Shown piece after piece: positions 38,528 to 52,100 of a stretch of 64,000 bases of DNA. Origin of the DNA: Rhea pennata (lineage: Eukaryota; Chordata; Aves; Rheiformes; Rheidae); the NCBI RefSeq assembly GCF_028389875.1, contig NC_084702.1, forward strand, positions 40,609,053 through 40,673,052, in the 5' to 3' direction. Every line of letters starts with the position of its first letter. Positions within the stretch are counted from its first letter, which is position 1. The notes beneath the pieces are model-generated. The model saw nothing but the letters and a program-made list of their open reading frames with translations, ran no database searches and was not told where the DNA came from. The translations under genes and the position numbers were made by a program.

Positions 38528-41462
38528 CTTTACAGACATGCGCCTTTTGGCAAGCGAAAAGCCTCGGAGTCCCCAGCCCGCTCTGGATGGCCTCTCCTGT
38601 GGGTACCGAAGTGACCACTCCGTCGGAGAGCCAGGAGGAGGGGGCAGAGGCAAAGGTGGCTTTTATGGCATCTCTTATGCTCCCTCATCTCTGGGGATTA
38701 CCGATCTGGGTGGAGTTTGGAAGTATCCTGTAAATATGTATGTGCAAAGCGGGGGCTGCCTGTGATTACAACCCATGGGAAACACACGAAGAAAGCAGAA
38801 GCCTGTGGGTGTTATTAGTGGTGGTGCTACAGAACAGCCTGCAGTGTCACCCGTCAGTTTGGCGGCTGGCTTTGTGAGCATATTGCTCTCACCAGCATTT
38901 AAACCATTTGTAGTCTGTTCTTGACCTTTAGCTTTTGGTCCATAACTGTATATGGCTAAAAACATCTAATTATCCTGTACTGTCTGCTGATGCATTATCC
39001 ATGCAATTCAGCTACTAGCAGTTCCACCTGCTTGCATTATTCTGAAACTATACAGTAAATTGCTCTACATATTTTTCCCCCAACCTGCCAGAGAGCTCTG
39101 TACCATATGGCCAAGCCTCCCATCTTTCTCACCTCTCTCATTTTCCGTAAGCACGTATGGCAAACTACTTCCTCTCATAGGTGTAACCAACAGCATTACC
39201 CTGTCTTACCCCCTTCACAAGGGAAAAGCTCATGTTATGTCTTCCTGCATTTCCTTATCAATGGGCAGAAAGTACAGCTCAGCCTGCTACAACAGCTTGT
39301 TTATGAGGGGAATGTAAAAATATCTCACTTTCTCTGCTGTGCCCCACAATGTTGTTTTCAGCTAAACTTGTCTCTGCAGGTTATCTCACTGGTGGCTGTT
39401 GTGGTCTACAGGCTTGCGGTCTGTGTTAGCTACGAAGGATAGGAGAGTACGCGCAAAACGTAGATATGTTTGCACCATGGTCTTTGCTAAACCATGCACT
39501 TTATAGGTGTGGTTAATAGTAGTACAAAGACAGATGTGACTGCATTTATTTGATCTTCCCTGCTGCAAAGTGAATGGTTAACCAAACGTTGATAAGAAAT
39601 CATCAATATTGTCATCCCTACAGCGCTTAGCAATGACGCAGCGCTATCCACCCAGCCTCTCCAAGTGCGGCATGCAGAAGTGCGTGTTCCCTATGTAGGA
39701 AAGGATAGCGCATGTTTGTGACTTGCCTCCAGCCCCTTGACAAACTAGCAGCTGTGCTGGAGGCAGGAGTGACACGTCCCGAATCCCCGTTGCCGTTCCA
39801 AGTCCGCTGCATCGGCATGCCTCCACAGCGAGCTGTTCCACTCCAGCTGCCTCCAGTGCCTCGCGGATCTGATATCACTTTATGCATGCCAGAAAATATG
39901 CACTTACATGTAAGTGACTGTTTCATACATCTTGAAATACCGTTCATTTCCAGTGAAAATAACAGCTTGATATTTTGCTGTTCTGCCAGCATGCAGGGAC
40001 TAATCAAAAGTGCTCTGCTGGCCTGCATTCATTTTCCACTTTCAAAGGGACACATCTCCAATATCCTGAGAAAAACAAAAACAGAGACAGAAAATAACAA
40101 AAAAAGTACAAGAACATAATCTAATTACCGATCTCAGTTTGAACCTGGAATACTTACTGATTACAGCCTTTTCAACCCCTGTTAACACAACTCTTGCCTG
40201 GCATTGAAGTTTTCCAATACAAGAGTACTACTAATGTTTCTTGGATTCATTTTCACTTCTGCCTCACTCCAAACCTTTTCTACATTCTTTCTACTGCAGA
40301 TAGAAATCAATATTGGTCCTCCTAAGGCAGGTAGTTACTCAGTAGTAACAGCCCAAGAAAAAAAATCTGTATTGCTTTATGCTCCTTTTTGGCAAATATA
40401 GAAGTAATTAGTGGCTTCAGTCAGGTCTGCAGATCAGGTATGCATAAAATTTTTCAGGTTCCCATCAGAGCCTCTGTTTCATGGAGCTGTACTGGGAACT
40501 GCAAGACCAGTGTCTTGGAGGGTCAAAATGTATTGCTACGGGCATGGTTTTGTAGGAACGCTATGCAGGCTACCAAACGAGTCCCTGCCTATGTAAGTGG
40601 GAAGTCTGACCTGGTCTTACTGTCTCATCTGTTTCTGCTTGCAAAGTCTTCTCAGTGGGACACTTCTGGCTCTAAGCGTTGTTTTAAAATGCAGGAAAAT
40701 GAAAAATGAAGACATCACTACAAATGAAGAGCTTTACAGTCTCCTGAGCTCTGTTTTCTCTCTCACTGCTTGTGAAGGCAGCTTTGGTAGTACTTGCAAT
40801 TGGGGCCTGACAAAGTCCGAAAGTCTGGAGGCAGTGTTACAAGCTTGAAAAACCTGTCCAAAACCTAAGCAAAAGGCATTAAGTTATACAGAAATTATGT
40901 GTGTGTCAACCTGTTCACACAGCAACACTTCTACTGACTTACAAGGGCAAAAGTTCAGTCAGTACATAACCAGGAAAGCTTATCTCAGTGTCATTTAACC
41001 TTGTGACTGTGTATCCATGCTCCACATGAGACATACCATGAATGATCAAGGGAAACATGGTTATGCGTTGAGGGTCTCAACAATATCCTTTCCTCTGAAA
41101 CTGCGTCAGGCTCCTATCTTGCACCCACAAAAATCTACCGCATCTTTTGGCCAAACACTTATTTAACCTAATATTGGTACAGACAAGTATATTCTTGCAT
41201 AGATACTGTTATGTTTAGCAGTAAACTATTTCTGAGGCCAGGTGCAAAATTAGAGGTAATGTTTAATATGCCCTGGAAGATGTTTCTCTTTGATAAATGC
41301 GTGCTGATCAAGGAATACTTAATGAAGGTGAATAAAACCTGCTAGCCAACTGCTTTTTTTCATTAGGATAGTAGCCATGAAACCTGGAGTGTTTAACCTG
41401 GTGTTACTGAAATCTGGAATAATCTGTGAAACCGGAGTAGTTTTATACCAACCCTGAAAATA

Positions 41463-41492
41463 GTAATTGCTGTTCAAGTAATTGCTGTTCAA
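41463..41492. repeat. 15-bp tandem duplication, two perfect copies
   Basis: GTAATTGCTGTTCAA is repeated exactly, back to back. Replication slippage is the simplest explanation. Confidence 0.9.
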
Positions 41493-44400
41493 GTTTATTT
41501 TTTGAATCTAAATTTAGACAATATAGCTCCTTTATTTTTTGCTGTAAATGGACTTTTTGTCTATACTTTGTTTTTTTTAAGTTACAAAGACTGGTTTCCA
41601 CTTTAACTGGCAGCGTGTGCTTCTTGCCTCTTTCAGCTTCATATCCACAGCTACGGAGGCAAAAATTATGACTGTGACTGGCATGTGTGTGTTGCTGTAC
41701 TGGTTTGTGCAGTTACTGTCCTAGGTCACGCACCTGCTTGCTAGCTGCCTAAGCATGAGGATTCACTTTAACTGCCAATAAAACCTGTGGACCTAGAACA
41801 TTTAAAAAATGCAACTTTTTAATTCTGATTTCTACTAATTTATTCACTTAACTGTTATAGCCACCACAGCAAGCTGTAGGGAATACAACTGAGAAAAATA
41901 AAAGATATTATAAAACTTCAGAGCTTTATTCTGCCCATTATAAGATCAGTACAGAAATCAGTTCAGACGAAATCTTGAACACTTTCAGTTGTGGCAATGT
42001 CAGGCCATAGCTTTCTGACAGACCAAGTGAATCTCTTTATTTGCAAATGGTGATTTTGCTTTTCTGCACAGAATCCTTGCATTCTCTCTTGGTATAGGTC
42101 AGCTTTTGCCAGCCAGATGTTTACTTCCTGACCTTCACAGCCTCCCTCTGCAGGGCGCACTTCCCTAGAAAACCTTCATTAGGTTTCTAGTGCATTCTCA
42201 TTTATCTGCCTCTGACTTATTTGCGTTTTTCGGGAGTGCTACTGACAATGGCTCGAGCTGGTAGTGTCTTGTCCTTTATGGGGCAGAAGGAGGAAAAACT
42301 CAAGCAGCCCAAAGCAGTCAGACAGCTTTTCACCAAAGCTACAGAAAAGACCATCAAAAGGGAAGCAATGCATAAGAAAATGCATTGCATTTGACTGCAT
42401 TAATAACTAGTTACAGATGAGTAACATAGGAGCTGATAAATTAAGAAGTCATGATAAAAACAAAGTGGCAGAGACAGCTGCTGAGTAAGGTCCTGAAGGC
42501 CCAGCATGACTGATGCTGTCAGTAGTGTGACCTATGCAGTGTGCCAGTTTCAAATACAAGCAGCTGCTAAGGTTGTTGATTGAATATACAAATGTGTACG
42601 TGGGAGAGCATCCAAGTTATTGCTGTGTTGAGGTTTAGCCAAGCTTAAAACTGTCTGTAGTTTTGCCTAAGCACATTTCTGTCCTCTCCTTGCCAGATTT
42701 AAGATAGAAGATTTCTATAATGTAACGTTTTTATGCACAGGATTTGGAACTATCGCCTTCATCACACTCAGAAGGATTTTTAGAAAACCTTTGAGGCTTA
42801 AGTAACACATTAGGAAACGTCTATGTTTTAAAGGCATGCCTGCTATCCCTTTCTGTTTGTTTCAAGCGCAGTTGCTAGCAAACGTTTCCTTCTGCCTTTT
42901 ATAACAGGAGGGGGACAGGAATGAGGAGAGAATTAGAGGTGCCAAGACTGGGAGACAATGTGAAAATACATGAGGAAATTCTAGAGAATGGGAAAAGGAA
43001 GGAAAGAATCAGAGGGAAAAAGGAGGGAATAGGATGAAATACTAAGGGGTGAGATTCTGTTGTCATTTACATGGTTATAAATCAGGAGAGAGTGAAGGAC
43101 ACTAAAATGAAGAGCTCTTTTTCATTTGGGACCCCTGGATTTGCCAAGCACATTTGTTCAGTTTTTCGTTTCCCTTTTGACACTCTCCTTCACTTGTAAT
43201 GTGAAATCTAGATTACAGACTGAGTCCATAAAAAGGTTTATTTTCTTGAAAGACATAGTTTGTTCTTCACAGAAAGGAAAAGAAATGGTAGTTTAGATGA
43301 GCAGATATTTCTGAGGACAACACAAAGATATATTTATTTCCAGTATCAGCTACATTTTCCTAGAAGCACTTACTAAAACTAACCTGCTATCTCAGACCCA
43401 GCCATCTTTCTATATCCTGTGGTTTAAATTTCTTTGGAGAGGCTGTCTACACAGAATGAAACATGAAGAGCCAAGCTACAGTTACTTGGCATCACACAAA
43501 CCACAGAGCAAAGTCCCTTCTACCTAAAGCATAGAGTGACAGTCTAGAGCTCATTGCCTTCTGGGATGAGTTAGGTCCTGGGCAAGATACTGGGGGAACA
43601 GTAAAATTAAGCTAAAGCTACAGAGCAACAAACCTTTGTGTGTCTTAGCTGCCAGGCTGCTGGCACTCTGTGACAGGTCTAGCAGGGAGAGTTGGTGAGT
43701 GTTCCTGCCCCCATCGGATGAAGAGGAGTTGACAGTGCCGGGATAGGGCCGGGTCAGATCTTCCTGCAAAGAGCAATACAGAGAGCTGAAGGCCTGGATA
43801 TAGGCTGGTCTACAGCGGATATTGGAGTGAGGTAGTACCCTTATTCAGCTCTTTGAGGGAGAGACTGACAGCCTTAGTTTGTGCAAAATGTCTTTTGGGA
43901 TAGGATCCATCATATGGAGCTGGTACATTTAAATTCCATATAAGAAACGTGCTCGCTGAGCTTCGAAAATCCTAAGTAACAAGTACCTCTTTTTGTTCTC
44001 AGACTTATGGGCCTTATTAAAGTCTCCCGCTGATACTCAGGGGCCAGCAGCATCAGCATGACAAGCAAACCAAAAAAGTAAGTCAAAATCCACTTCACTT
44101 TTCTCTTTCAACTGCTGACCACAGTCCTTCCTCATTTTCAGTCTGCTAGACATATTACGTCATTATTCTAGAAGCCCTTTAGTTTTTTTTTTCCCTAGTA
44201 TCATACAGTAGGAAAGTCTGCAGTTTTCTATACAAAAAGCAGCTTGCAACTGGTTCTTCTGCCAGAAGCACACTGCAGTTATTGCTCCAATGTGTATGCG
44301 ATCCTGGCAAAGTGATGAGGAGCCTCCAGAACTGGATAAAAGCTTTGGGGTGTCATGCAGTGGTTAAGACCGGTACTGCATATCAAGTAAGCTGTCGCTT

Positions 44401-47400
44401 TGTAAATAAATTCAACTGACTAACAAATGTCTGAATGTGAGTGTGCATGTTTTGACAGTGGTAGTAAGGGGAAGGGAGCTACAGAGAGAGCATAGAAGCT
44501 ATGTGTATTTTATACCAGAAAATTTTTACACTGCCTCCTGACAAACTTCCTTACAGTCAGAATTTTTCAATCATCTCCTCTATCAATATCTTTAATTATG
44601 TTACATGTACACAATAAAAGCTTGTTTCTGGTTTCTAGAAGGAAGAAATATAAGGAAAGGCCACACTGTTAGTAGCTATCAGGTGCTTCTCAGATGACAC
44701 CTGGTGGACAAAAGCTAGAGAGATGAAATGCAAGACTTCTTCCCTCCAATCAACCTGATAGCAGCTTGCTCTTACAACACAGAACTGAATCTTCCCTGGC
44801 CACATTCTTCTGCGTTACCGCACCTACCGCTGTTGTACTCATCAGATGCCTGTGCTACTCTGCTTATCTTCTCCTGAAGTGTATTATCAGAGCACCTCCA
44901 GGTAAGCACATATCATCTATGTCATACCTTTTTTTGCACCTGTTTACATTTTTTTCATAGTGTGGCTGATGCCTTGAGTAGGTTTATTCTGACCTGTGGG
45001 TCAGAAGTTGTGCTACTACACTGTACTGCAATGGAGACCTTGTTTTTAGGAAGAAAAATACAACAAACGCTCATCTTAGCAGCAACGAGATGTTTTTATA
45101 GTCCAAGGCTACCTAGACAATTTTATGAATGCTTTCACTTGTGGATAGTTGTTCCCATAGAGCTAAAAACTTTGGTTTCCCCTGGTTATTATTGTTCTCT
45201 TTCTCTTTTAAATTACTTCTAGTTTGCTTCTCTAATACTGGCTCTCTTTTCTGCTTGCTGCTTTACAACTAACTGCCCTAACGGATTGTTGTCTAGGACC
45301 CAGAGATGATGCACCAACAAAAAGACACACTCTGAATTCACTTGAAGAGAAACATCTGCTCATGGAAGTCTCTTTTCAGAGGATCCACATCCAGTGGGAG
45401 GATGCTGATGCTGTCTGGTAAAAAAGGTAGTTTACTTAGGGCTCTTATGGATATAATGTTACTGTGCAATCCTTTTTCTTTACTTCACTTTCAGGATTTC
45501 AGGAAAATGGGTGGTATGGATGAAAAAATACTGTTCTGTGCATCCATGACAGAAACTCTAGACTAGACAGACTAACCAAACAGGCTCGTAATGTCATGTG
45601 TCTTGTTCTAGGCTGAACATAACGCATTGCCTGCTGATAGGAAGCTATGGTTTTCAGTACTGTTTAACTGCTGTGTGTTTACTAGAAAGATTGTCCACCT
45701 TTGAAGTCATTTGATATTCTATTCCTTTTTTTCCTAGATTTTTACCTCATTACCTGTCCCACCTGACCAGTTACTGATTTTTCTTAACATCCCTTGACCA
45801 ACTCTTGCTATCTGGTTGAACTGTGCACAGCCAAAATTTGGAGGAGACAGAGAGAGTGCACAGCTTGTTTTGGATTCTTTGAACCCTGCAGTTGCTGTGC
45901 CCAGAGCTTATGCCTCTAGTATGTTTAAGGCCAGCTGAAATTTAAGTGCTGAGCACATGCAGTTTTTCCAGATTTAAACAGGAGAAACGAAGACTTAACT
46001 ACTGTTGAAATAACAGGCATCTCAATAGACATCTCACGCTAGCAGCAACAGGAGCACCCTACGTCAGAACATTTTGGCCTAAATATCTTCCACCAGGCAA
46101 ACCCTTTTCTTCACCTCAGGTCCTGTGATCCACTCAGAGTTAAGAAAAAAAGTGAAATTGTACCATTCCTTCCATGTATTATTCCTGCTAAATGAAACAA
46201 AGGGCAGTAAATGAAATTAGTTTTCACCTTCCCAGAAAATACAGCTTTATATTTATGCCACTGAAAGCAAAATCTTAAAATATTTGCTCAGGCAAAACTG
46301 TCATAAAACTCAGGGACTTGCTAAAGCGCTTTCATCCCCAAACTGAGACGAGAAATAAGGAATGAGGAAGACGGCAGGATTTAGCTCCATGTAATTAGCT
46401 AAGCTAACTAGTTTCCTCTGGATCTAGATTATCAGTTTACAAACAGCACAGGGAGGGCACCAAGCATTGTGAGATGTTCTGGCTTAGATGAGTCCTGTGG
46501 CATAGAGGAATGAAGTGAGGTCCCAGCTCAGTCGAAAGCCAGGGTTCACCTTTACGCCAGCTTTGCAGCTTGATGCCTGACCCCTCCAGTGCTCAGAGCC
46601 AGAGCTTGCCAAGCTCAGACACCTGAAATCCCTCTAAACATGATTTCTAGGGCATCTCCATCAAAGTCTTCTGGATTCTGAGGAACTCATGAATAATATA
46701 CGTGGCAAACAATAATGTAAGAATCACCACTCAGAAACTGATGAACTACTGAACAAACAGTATCTGAATTAGCTTACGAGTGGAGCCATCTTGACAAAAC
46801 TGCTTGCTGAAAAATAATGCTTAAAACAGCACAGTCCCTGAGCAATTACGGGTTTGCTTATCATAGTGACAGAAACTTTGAAAGGATTGATAGTCACCAA
46901 AGAAAAGCAAATAGAAAGAAGTTCTAGAGGACACACTTCTCTTACATCTGAGTATTGCAGGACAAAGATAAAGAAGATTAGGAAACATTGCTGTGGAAAG
47001 AATACTTTTTCAAGCCATTGCAGGTAGCAATCTGTGAGAACAATTCTCCTTAATTTATGCTGATGACTATTTTCAGGTTTTGAAATGTTCTCCTTTGCTT
47101 GTTAATTTCTATTCAGCAAATACAAAGAAATCAAATGTAAGCGCAGTCATAAAAAATAAAAAGCAAAAATATAACAGGAAAGTGCTCTTAAAAACATCAA
47201 TTAGGCAATAAAATGTCTTCAGCATAGGCCATTTGGTTAGCATCTGCGAATGTTTTTGTGTTTTGCAGCTGGGAAAACACCAGTTCATGAAATCTCTTTA
47301 GCTAGCAAAGCCACTAAATGAACAGATTATTTCTACTCTGCAGAAATGTTAATTGGCAACTCACTAAAAGTTTGATTGGTATATGTGAGTGAAAAACAAG

Positions 47401-49074
47401 ATCTTGAGAGTTCCAAAAATGTACTGAAAAATGTGAAACTCTTTATTCTTCTGTCAGGATAATAAGGACATGCTTTGGTCTTCCTGAAGGAAGTAATCAG
47501 CACAAAAGCTCAAATCCAGACATAAACAGAACCTTAGCCAACAGCAAACATGCCCTATGAGGGGAGAGAGAGAGGGGGGAAAAAAGGTTTAGTCATATAC
47601 CCAAGATGGCCAATCAGCCACAGTCAAATTACAACAGTATGTGGTTCCTCCCAGTTAAAACCAGCCACTTAGGGAAAAGTGGCACTAGCACTGCCCTACA
47701 ACAATCATCACTTGCTGCTATACATTTCATGGTTCTTCATATATAAGGTTTCCAAATAACCTATAGCTCAAGCCTGCTCTGTCCACTGAATGTTCAGTAA
47801 GTTGCTATGATGGGACACCAGTACGTGGTTTGTGATGCTCTATCAGTGGCTTTGGGTCTTCTTTTGCTTTGGGCAAACTCAGAGGGAGTTAAATAGCATC
47901 CCTCAGAGTAAATGTCTCCAAGACTTTCAACAGTATGGGCACCCTAACATACATCCAAGAACACAAGGTGGTTAAATGTCTAACAGTCACCATCTGCTTT
48001 AGACAACACAGTGAGGATCCTCTACATATAAACCCCACTTTCTTTCCTTTGAAATCCCAGGATTTCAGGACCCTGTTCCAGGATTCTTTTCCCACCGTAG
48101 ATTCCTAGAATCTTCCTGGAAAGATGTTGAGCTAAGAAGGTGTCCTACCACCAAAGATCTCTTAAAATGTTTCAGTGGAGTGCTGTTCCCTGAGTGCTGC
48201 TGAACCAGTTAATCCTCCATAATGTTAGGTTGCCTTCCACAAAGTGCTAGAAACATTGGCCGCACCTGCGCTGAGAAGACAACTCATTCTGGAGCTGTGC
48301 AGAGCAGATGGCTTCTGAACCTGATGTTATTTGAGTTAATTGGGGGTCATTGATTTCATTGGGTCCAGGCTATAAATTAATGACTATCATGGAGCTGGAG
48401 ATGGGGATGTAATGGTTTGATGTTTCTGACTGTAAATGAGCCCTCTGAGAGGAAGCTTAATAAGCCTGTGTTTCACCTGGCCACCGGGACCGTGGCACCG
48501 AAAGCAGACTGCCTGGAGCAGCTCCTGGGGCCCCCGCTAGGGTTAGAGGTGGGAAGGGCGCAGCTCCGCAGAGAGGGGCACAGCGCGCTGGCGGCGGGAG
48601 GTGGCAGTTATTCCGGGGAAGCACGTCCCTGGGAGCAACCACGGCCGAGCGCGAGCCGCGAGGCGGCCCGCGCGGGGACCCGCTCCCCGCCGCCGCCCTG
48701 CCCGGCCTGGCACCCCACGCCGGTGCGTCCGCGGGCCGAAGTCTCTCTCGGGAGAAGTCGGTTGGTAGCGAGCAGCGGTGGCGGAGGGCGGCTGCGCCAC
48801 GAAGCGCCGCTCTCCCGAGGGCCGATCCCTTGCTGTTCCCTTAGGAGCAATATGCCCAGATAGAATAGCGCAGACAGAGCTGAACTGACACAAATAACAG
48901 CGCAGGGAATCCTTAGGGCCACGAGAGTGATCCAGAAAAGCCCGACAGCACCGAAGAGAAAGAAAGGAAGACGGAAAAGAAAACGAGCGGTCCCGCGCGG
49001 CGGCGCTCAGCGCCAGGGCGGGCAGCGAGCGCCGCGCTGCCGCGGCGGGGCGGCGACCGTTGGCGGCGGCCAAC

Positions 49075-49128
49075 ATGGCTGCCCTGGCAACGGCCGTCGC
49101 CGCGGCGGCGGCCGCCGGGCAGCAACAG
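49075..49128 (+). CDS. CCDC112: CCDC112 exon 1 (residues 1-18)
   Basis: Encodes an N-terminus beginning MAALATAV, then an alanine run and three glutamines. Donor CAG|GTAAAG follows at 49129, phase 0. The start codon sits in CAACATGGCTGCC, a good Kozak context that also resembles a YY1 site. The GC-rich repeats in this exon make its length likely to vary between species. Confidence 0.9.
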
Positions 49129-52100
49129 GTAAAGGCGCGGCGGCGGCCCGCCACGGCGGGCGGCTGGGGGAGCGGGGCGGCTCCGGGCGGCGCCCTCCTC
49201 TCTGCGGGCGCGGCGGCGGGCCCGGGGCCGGCGGCGGCGAGGCGAGCGGGGAGCGGCGGCCGGGGGAGCGCGGCCCGGGAGGCGCGGGGCTGCGTCGCTC
49301 AGAGCGAGGCGCCGGCGCCGGTCCGCAGCGCGGTCGAGAAGGGGGCGAACAACCGTGCGGAGCATCGTGTAGGGAAGAGCGAAGCGGCACCGCCGTCTGC
49401 CAGGATGATCTCAAAATAGCGGCTTCGTGGGCTGAACGTGCGGTCCCACAGCCCTTCCTCGTCAGTAATCCTAGGGTTAATTACACTGTGGATGTCCAGA
49501 GTTGCCGCAAACAGTGCGGGCGGGATTTTAAGCTTCAGGTTTCAGGATTGCGGGAGATAAGCTGGTCCTTTCCTTGAACAAGATGAATTAGGGGGTAGTC
49601 TGCCTAGTGTAGGTTACGTGCTTACAGTCAGGAGCTTGGTTTCCTCTTAATCTTTCCATACTAATTGCCAGAAGAGGCAAAGCATTTAGGTTTGGTTTAT
49701 CCTGTGGTTCACCGGTGAGCAACCTCTGTTAAAGCAGTCTGATGCTGCCTTTTTTCCATTTCTTTGTTGAAAAATAGGTTTTATATACAGTCATCAGGTC
49801 ACCATGTCATCAATCAAGTTTTATAGCTGTGTGACTTTAAAATATTTGAATTATGCCACTGTACACCTGAAGTAATGCTGTTACTGGTTACCTCTGCACT
49901 GCATTGCTGACTGCTTAAAAATGATCAATGAATATTTGAAAACACAATATTGTTTTTTAATATTATTTTACTTTGTTATGTACAGAATGACAGCTGTTTC
50001 AGCACTGCAGGTGCTGGTCGACAGTTTCAGCTTCAGAATTGGAAGGTGAAAGCTGAACAAGCTAAGAAGGTTGAATTTATACGAACAGCAGAAAAACTAA
50101 AAACCCAGTAAGTTGGAACACTTCCTTGTAAGTATATTTTTCATGCTGTTCTAGAAATAACTCAAGGTTAAAGGTAAGAATTCATAGTAATGAAACTTTT
50201 AGACTATGTTAAGTTTCATTTTCTGGAGTCCAGAGGATTATTGTGGTCGTGATACTAGTTCAGAATAGACTTAGGAGTTCTAAAATGGCCTGTTCTTCAA
50301 ACCACCAACATCTGGAGTTGGTCAGTCTTGTTATTTGCTGTGCTATTGCTCAAGTAGATGCACAGAAGTGAAGGTGCTTGTGGCATAATTGAGTTTTCAA
50401 TTTTCCTCTTCAGCTGTGCTTAACCTTTCTAAGGACCTTAAACCCGTAAGATCTAGGTCAACAGAAGAGAAACTGTGGTAGTGTTACAACAGCTTTCACG
50501 GAGAAGACTGAGAGCATTTCACCTAGAATATCTAAAGTGTTGCCTTGGTTAATGGGGGTTCAAGTCAGCTCAGGCATAGAAATTATTTGAATGCGTCTTC
50601 CCACGTCTTGAAAAAGTGCTGTAATAACTAATCTGTTGATTCAAAGGACAGAGGAGTTTTTTCTCACACAGATGAGAAAGAGCTGACAGCCGCCAGGCTC
50701 AAGGGAAGGTTTGTAGTTATGAATCCTGAATGAACTGGGACACAACTCTCACAGCAATGTTTTACACTGTCTGACTCAATCTGCTCCTACTTGGTTATTG
50801 TGGAGCCTGGGTTATGGCTTAAATGTGGCTGCTGGGTCATGTAGAGAATCCTAAGTAGTTTTAAACTGGGCAGTCTGGATACAGGTAGCAGTTTAACCAG
50901 AGCAGCTTGTTCTTCTGTAATTGTTGTGCTCTTGAGATTTGGTACTCAGTTCTGGGACAGCAAAACATTTCAACCTGAGATATGAAGGCATCTCTGCATC
51001 ATCTAGTGGTTTGAACATTAAAGTAGTAATAGTCTACTGCAGAACTCATGCTATTGCTGTGAGGGGTTTCTTAGGTTGTCAGCACTACTGTTTAACACAG
51101 GGAATCCTACCTAATCTCCGAGTACCATGTATCATACTGCCATGATCTCTAACAAGGTGGCACTGGATTACACAGATATGCTCAAAACTGCAGCATCTAC
51201 AGCCCTTTTCCAATGGCCTTGTTACACTGCCTTGCACAAGGCAAACCAAATCTTACTCTGAGTCAAATTTTAAAGTTTCTGACCTTAGTAAAGAAGCAAA
51301 TGTCACCTATAGGTCTCTATTATAAAGGATTGTCAGTAGCAAAGATAGCAATTACAGTATCCTAAATTAACACTAGTGAACTTGCATTTGACTCTTTTGT
51401 TGAAGTATTACTGAGAGTGTAACATTGACTGTACTTGTTTGCCTGTGTTGGGGCTCCATCTATGTATGTAACTGCATTAATACAGCCCGTCTCCTTTGTG
51501 TGCTTTCTGGTGAAAATTCTTGTAAAATTCTCTCATAGTAAGCATGCAAATAAGATTTCAGGCTCTTTCAGTGTGTAAACTACTGCCTGTCAGGAAGATA
51601 ATTTATGTGTTAATGCCTTTCCCTCGTTCAAGGTGCTTGGGATACTTTGGTGTTTGGTCTTCTAACTGCACACAGGTTTTCACTGGAAACAACTATAGGA
51701 GCAAACTAATGACTTGTATAGAATCTAAAAGAGTCTTGCTGACACAGTATCAACTGAATGTTAACTTGAAGAAATTTGAGGGCTTTGCTGAGTGTTTGTG
51801 TATTTCTCAGTGTTGCCATTTTTTTCCAGGCTTGCAGCTATAGAAAAAGATAAAAATGGACATCTTTACAGCAGGAAGAATAAACATGTAGAATACAGTG
51901 TACTAGAAGAACTGGAACATAAAATGACCATCAATAGGAAAGCTGAAAGTAAGTGTTTTTTATTCTCTTTGTGTTTTTTCCCTCTACAGTTGTTTGCTTA
52001 ACTGGTTTATTAATGTGTAGTATAGAGAGGGATTAGTACAGCTGGGAGGTGAATTCTGATAAAAGTGTGGAATTTCAGTGTAAGTACTGCTTATAAAGGA

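Larger units (their letters stand above)
24561..48400. other. AT-rich gene desert upstream of CCDC112
   Basis: About 24 kb without CpG islands or recognisable exons. Contains the reverse CR1 fragment, the 45-bp duplication, small hairpins and a purine-rich tract at about 42905-43050. Probably the proximal part of the FEM1C-CCDC112 interval, judged from mammalian gene order recalled from memory. Confidence 0.65.
48480..49450 (+). promoter_or_regulatory. CCDC112: CpG-island promoter of CCDC112
   Basis: GC- and CpG-dense from about 48480 through the start codon into intron 1, unlike the AT-rich DNA on the left. No TATA box is apparent, so dispersed initiation is expected. GCTGCCCTGGCAAC at 49078-49091 resembles an RFX X-box, and CAACATGGCTGCC around the start codon resembles a YY1 site. 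The exact transcription start is not visible. Confidence 0.8.

Noticed and set aside
39627-40119. Opposed 133- and 135-codon frames on both strands
   Set aside because: Overlapping frames of similar length on opposite strands, no recognised family, and within the length expected by chance.
48417-48863. 148-codon frame just upstream of CCDC112
   Set aside because: Lies in the CCDC112 CpG-island promoter, ends before the CCDC112 start and shows no family resemblance.
49060-49419. Unspliced 119-codon frame through CCDC112 exon 1
   Set aside because: It begins at TTG and reads past the clear donor at 49129 into intron. The spliced form joins exon 2 in phase and restores the conserved protein.
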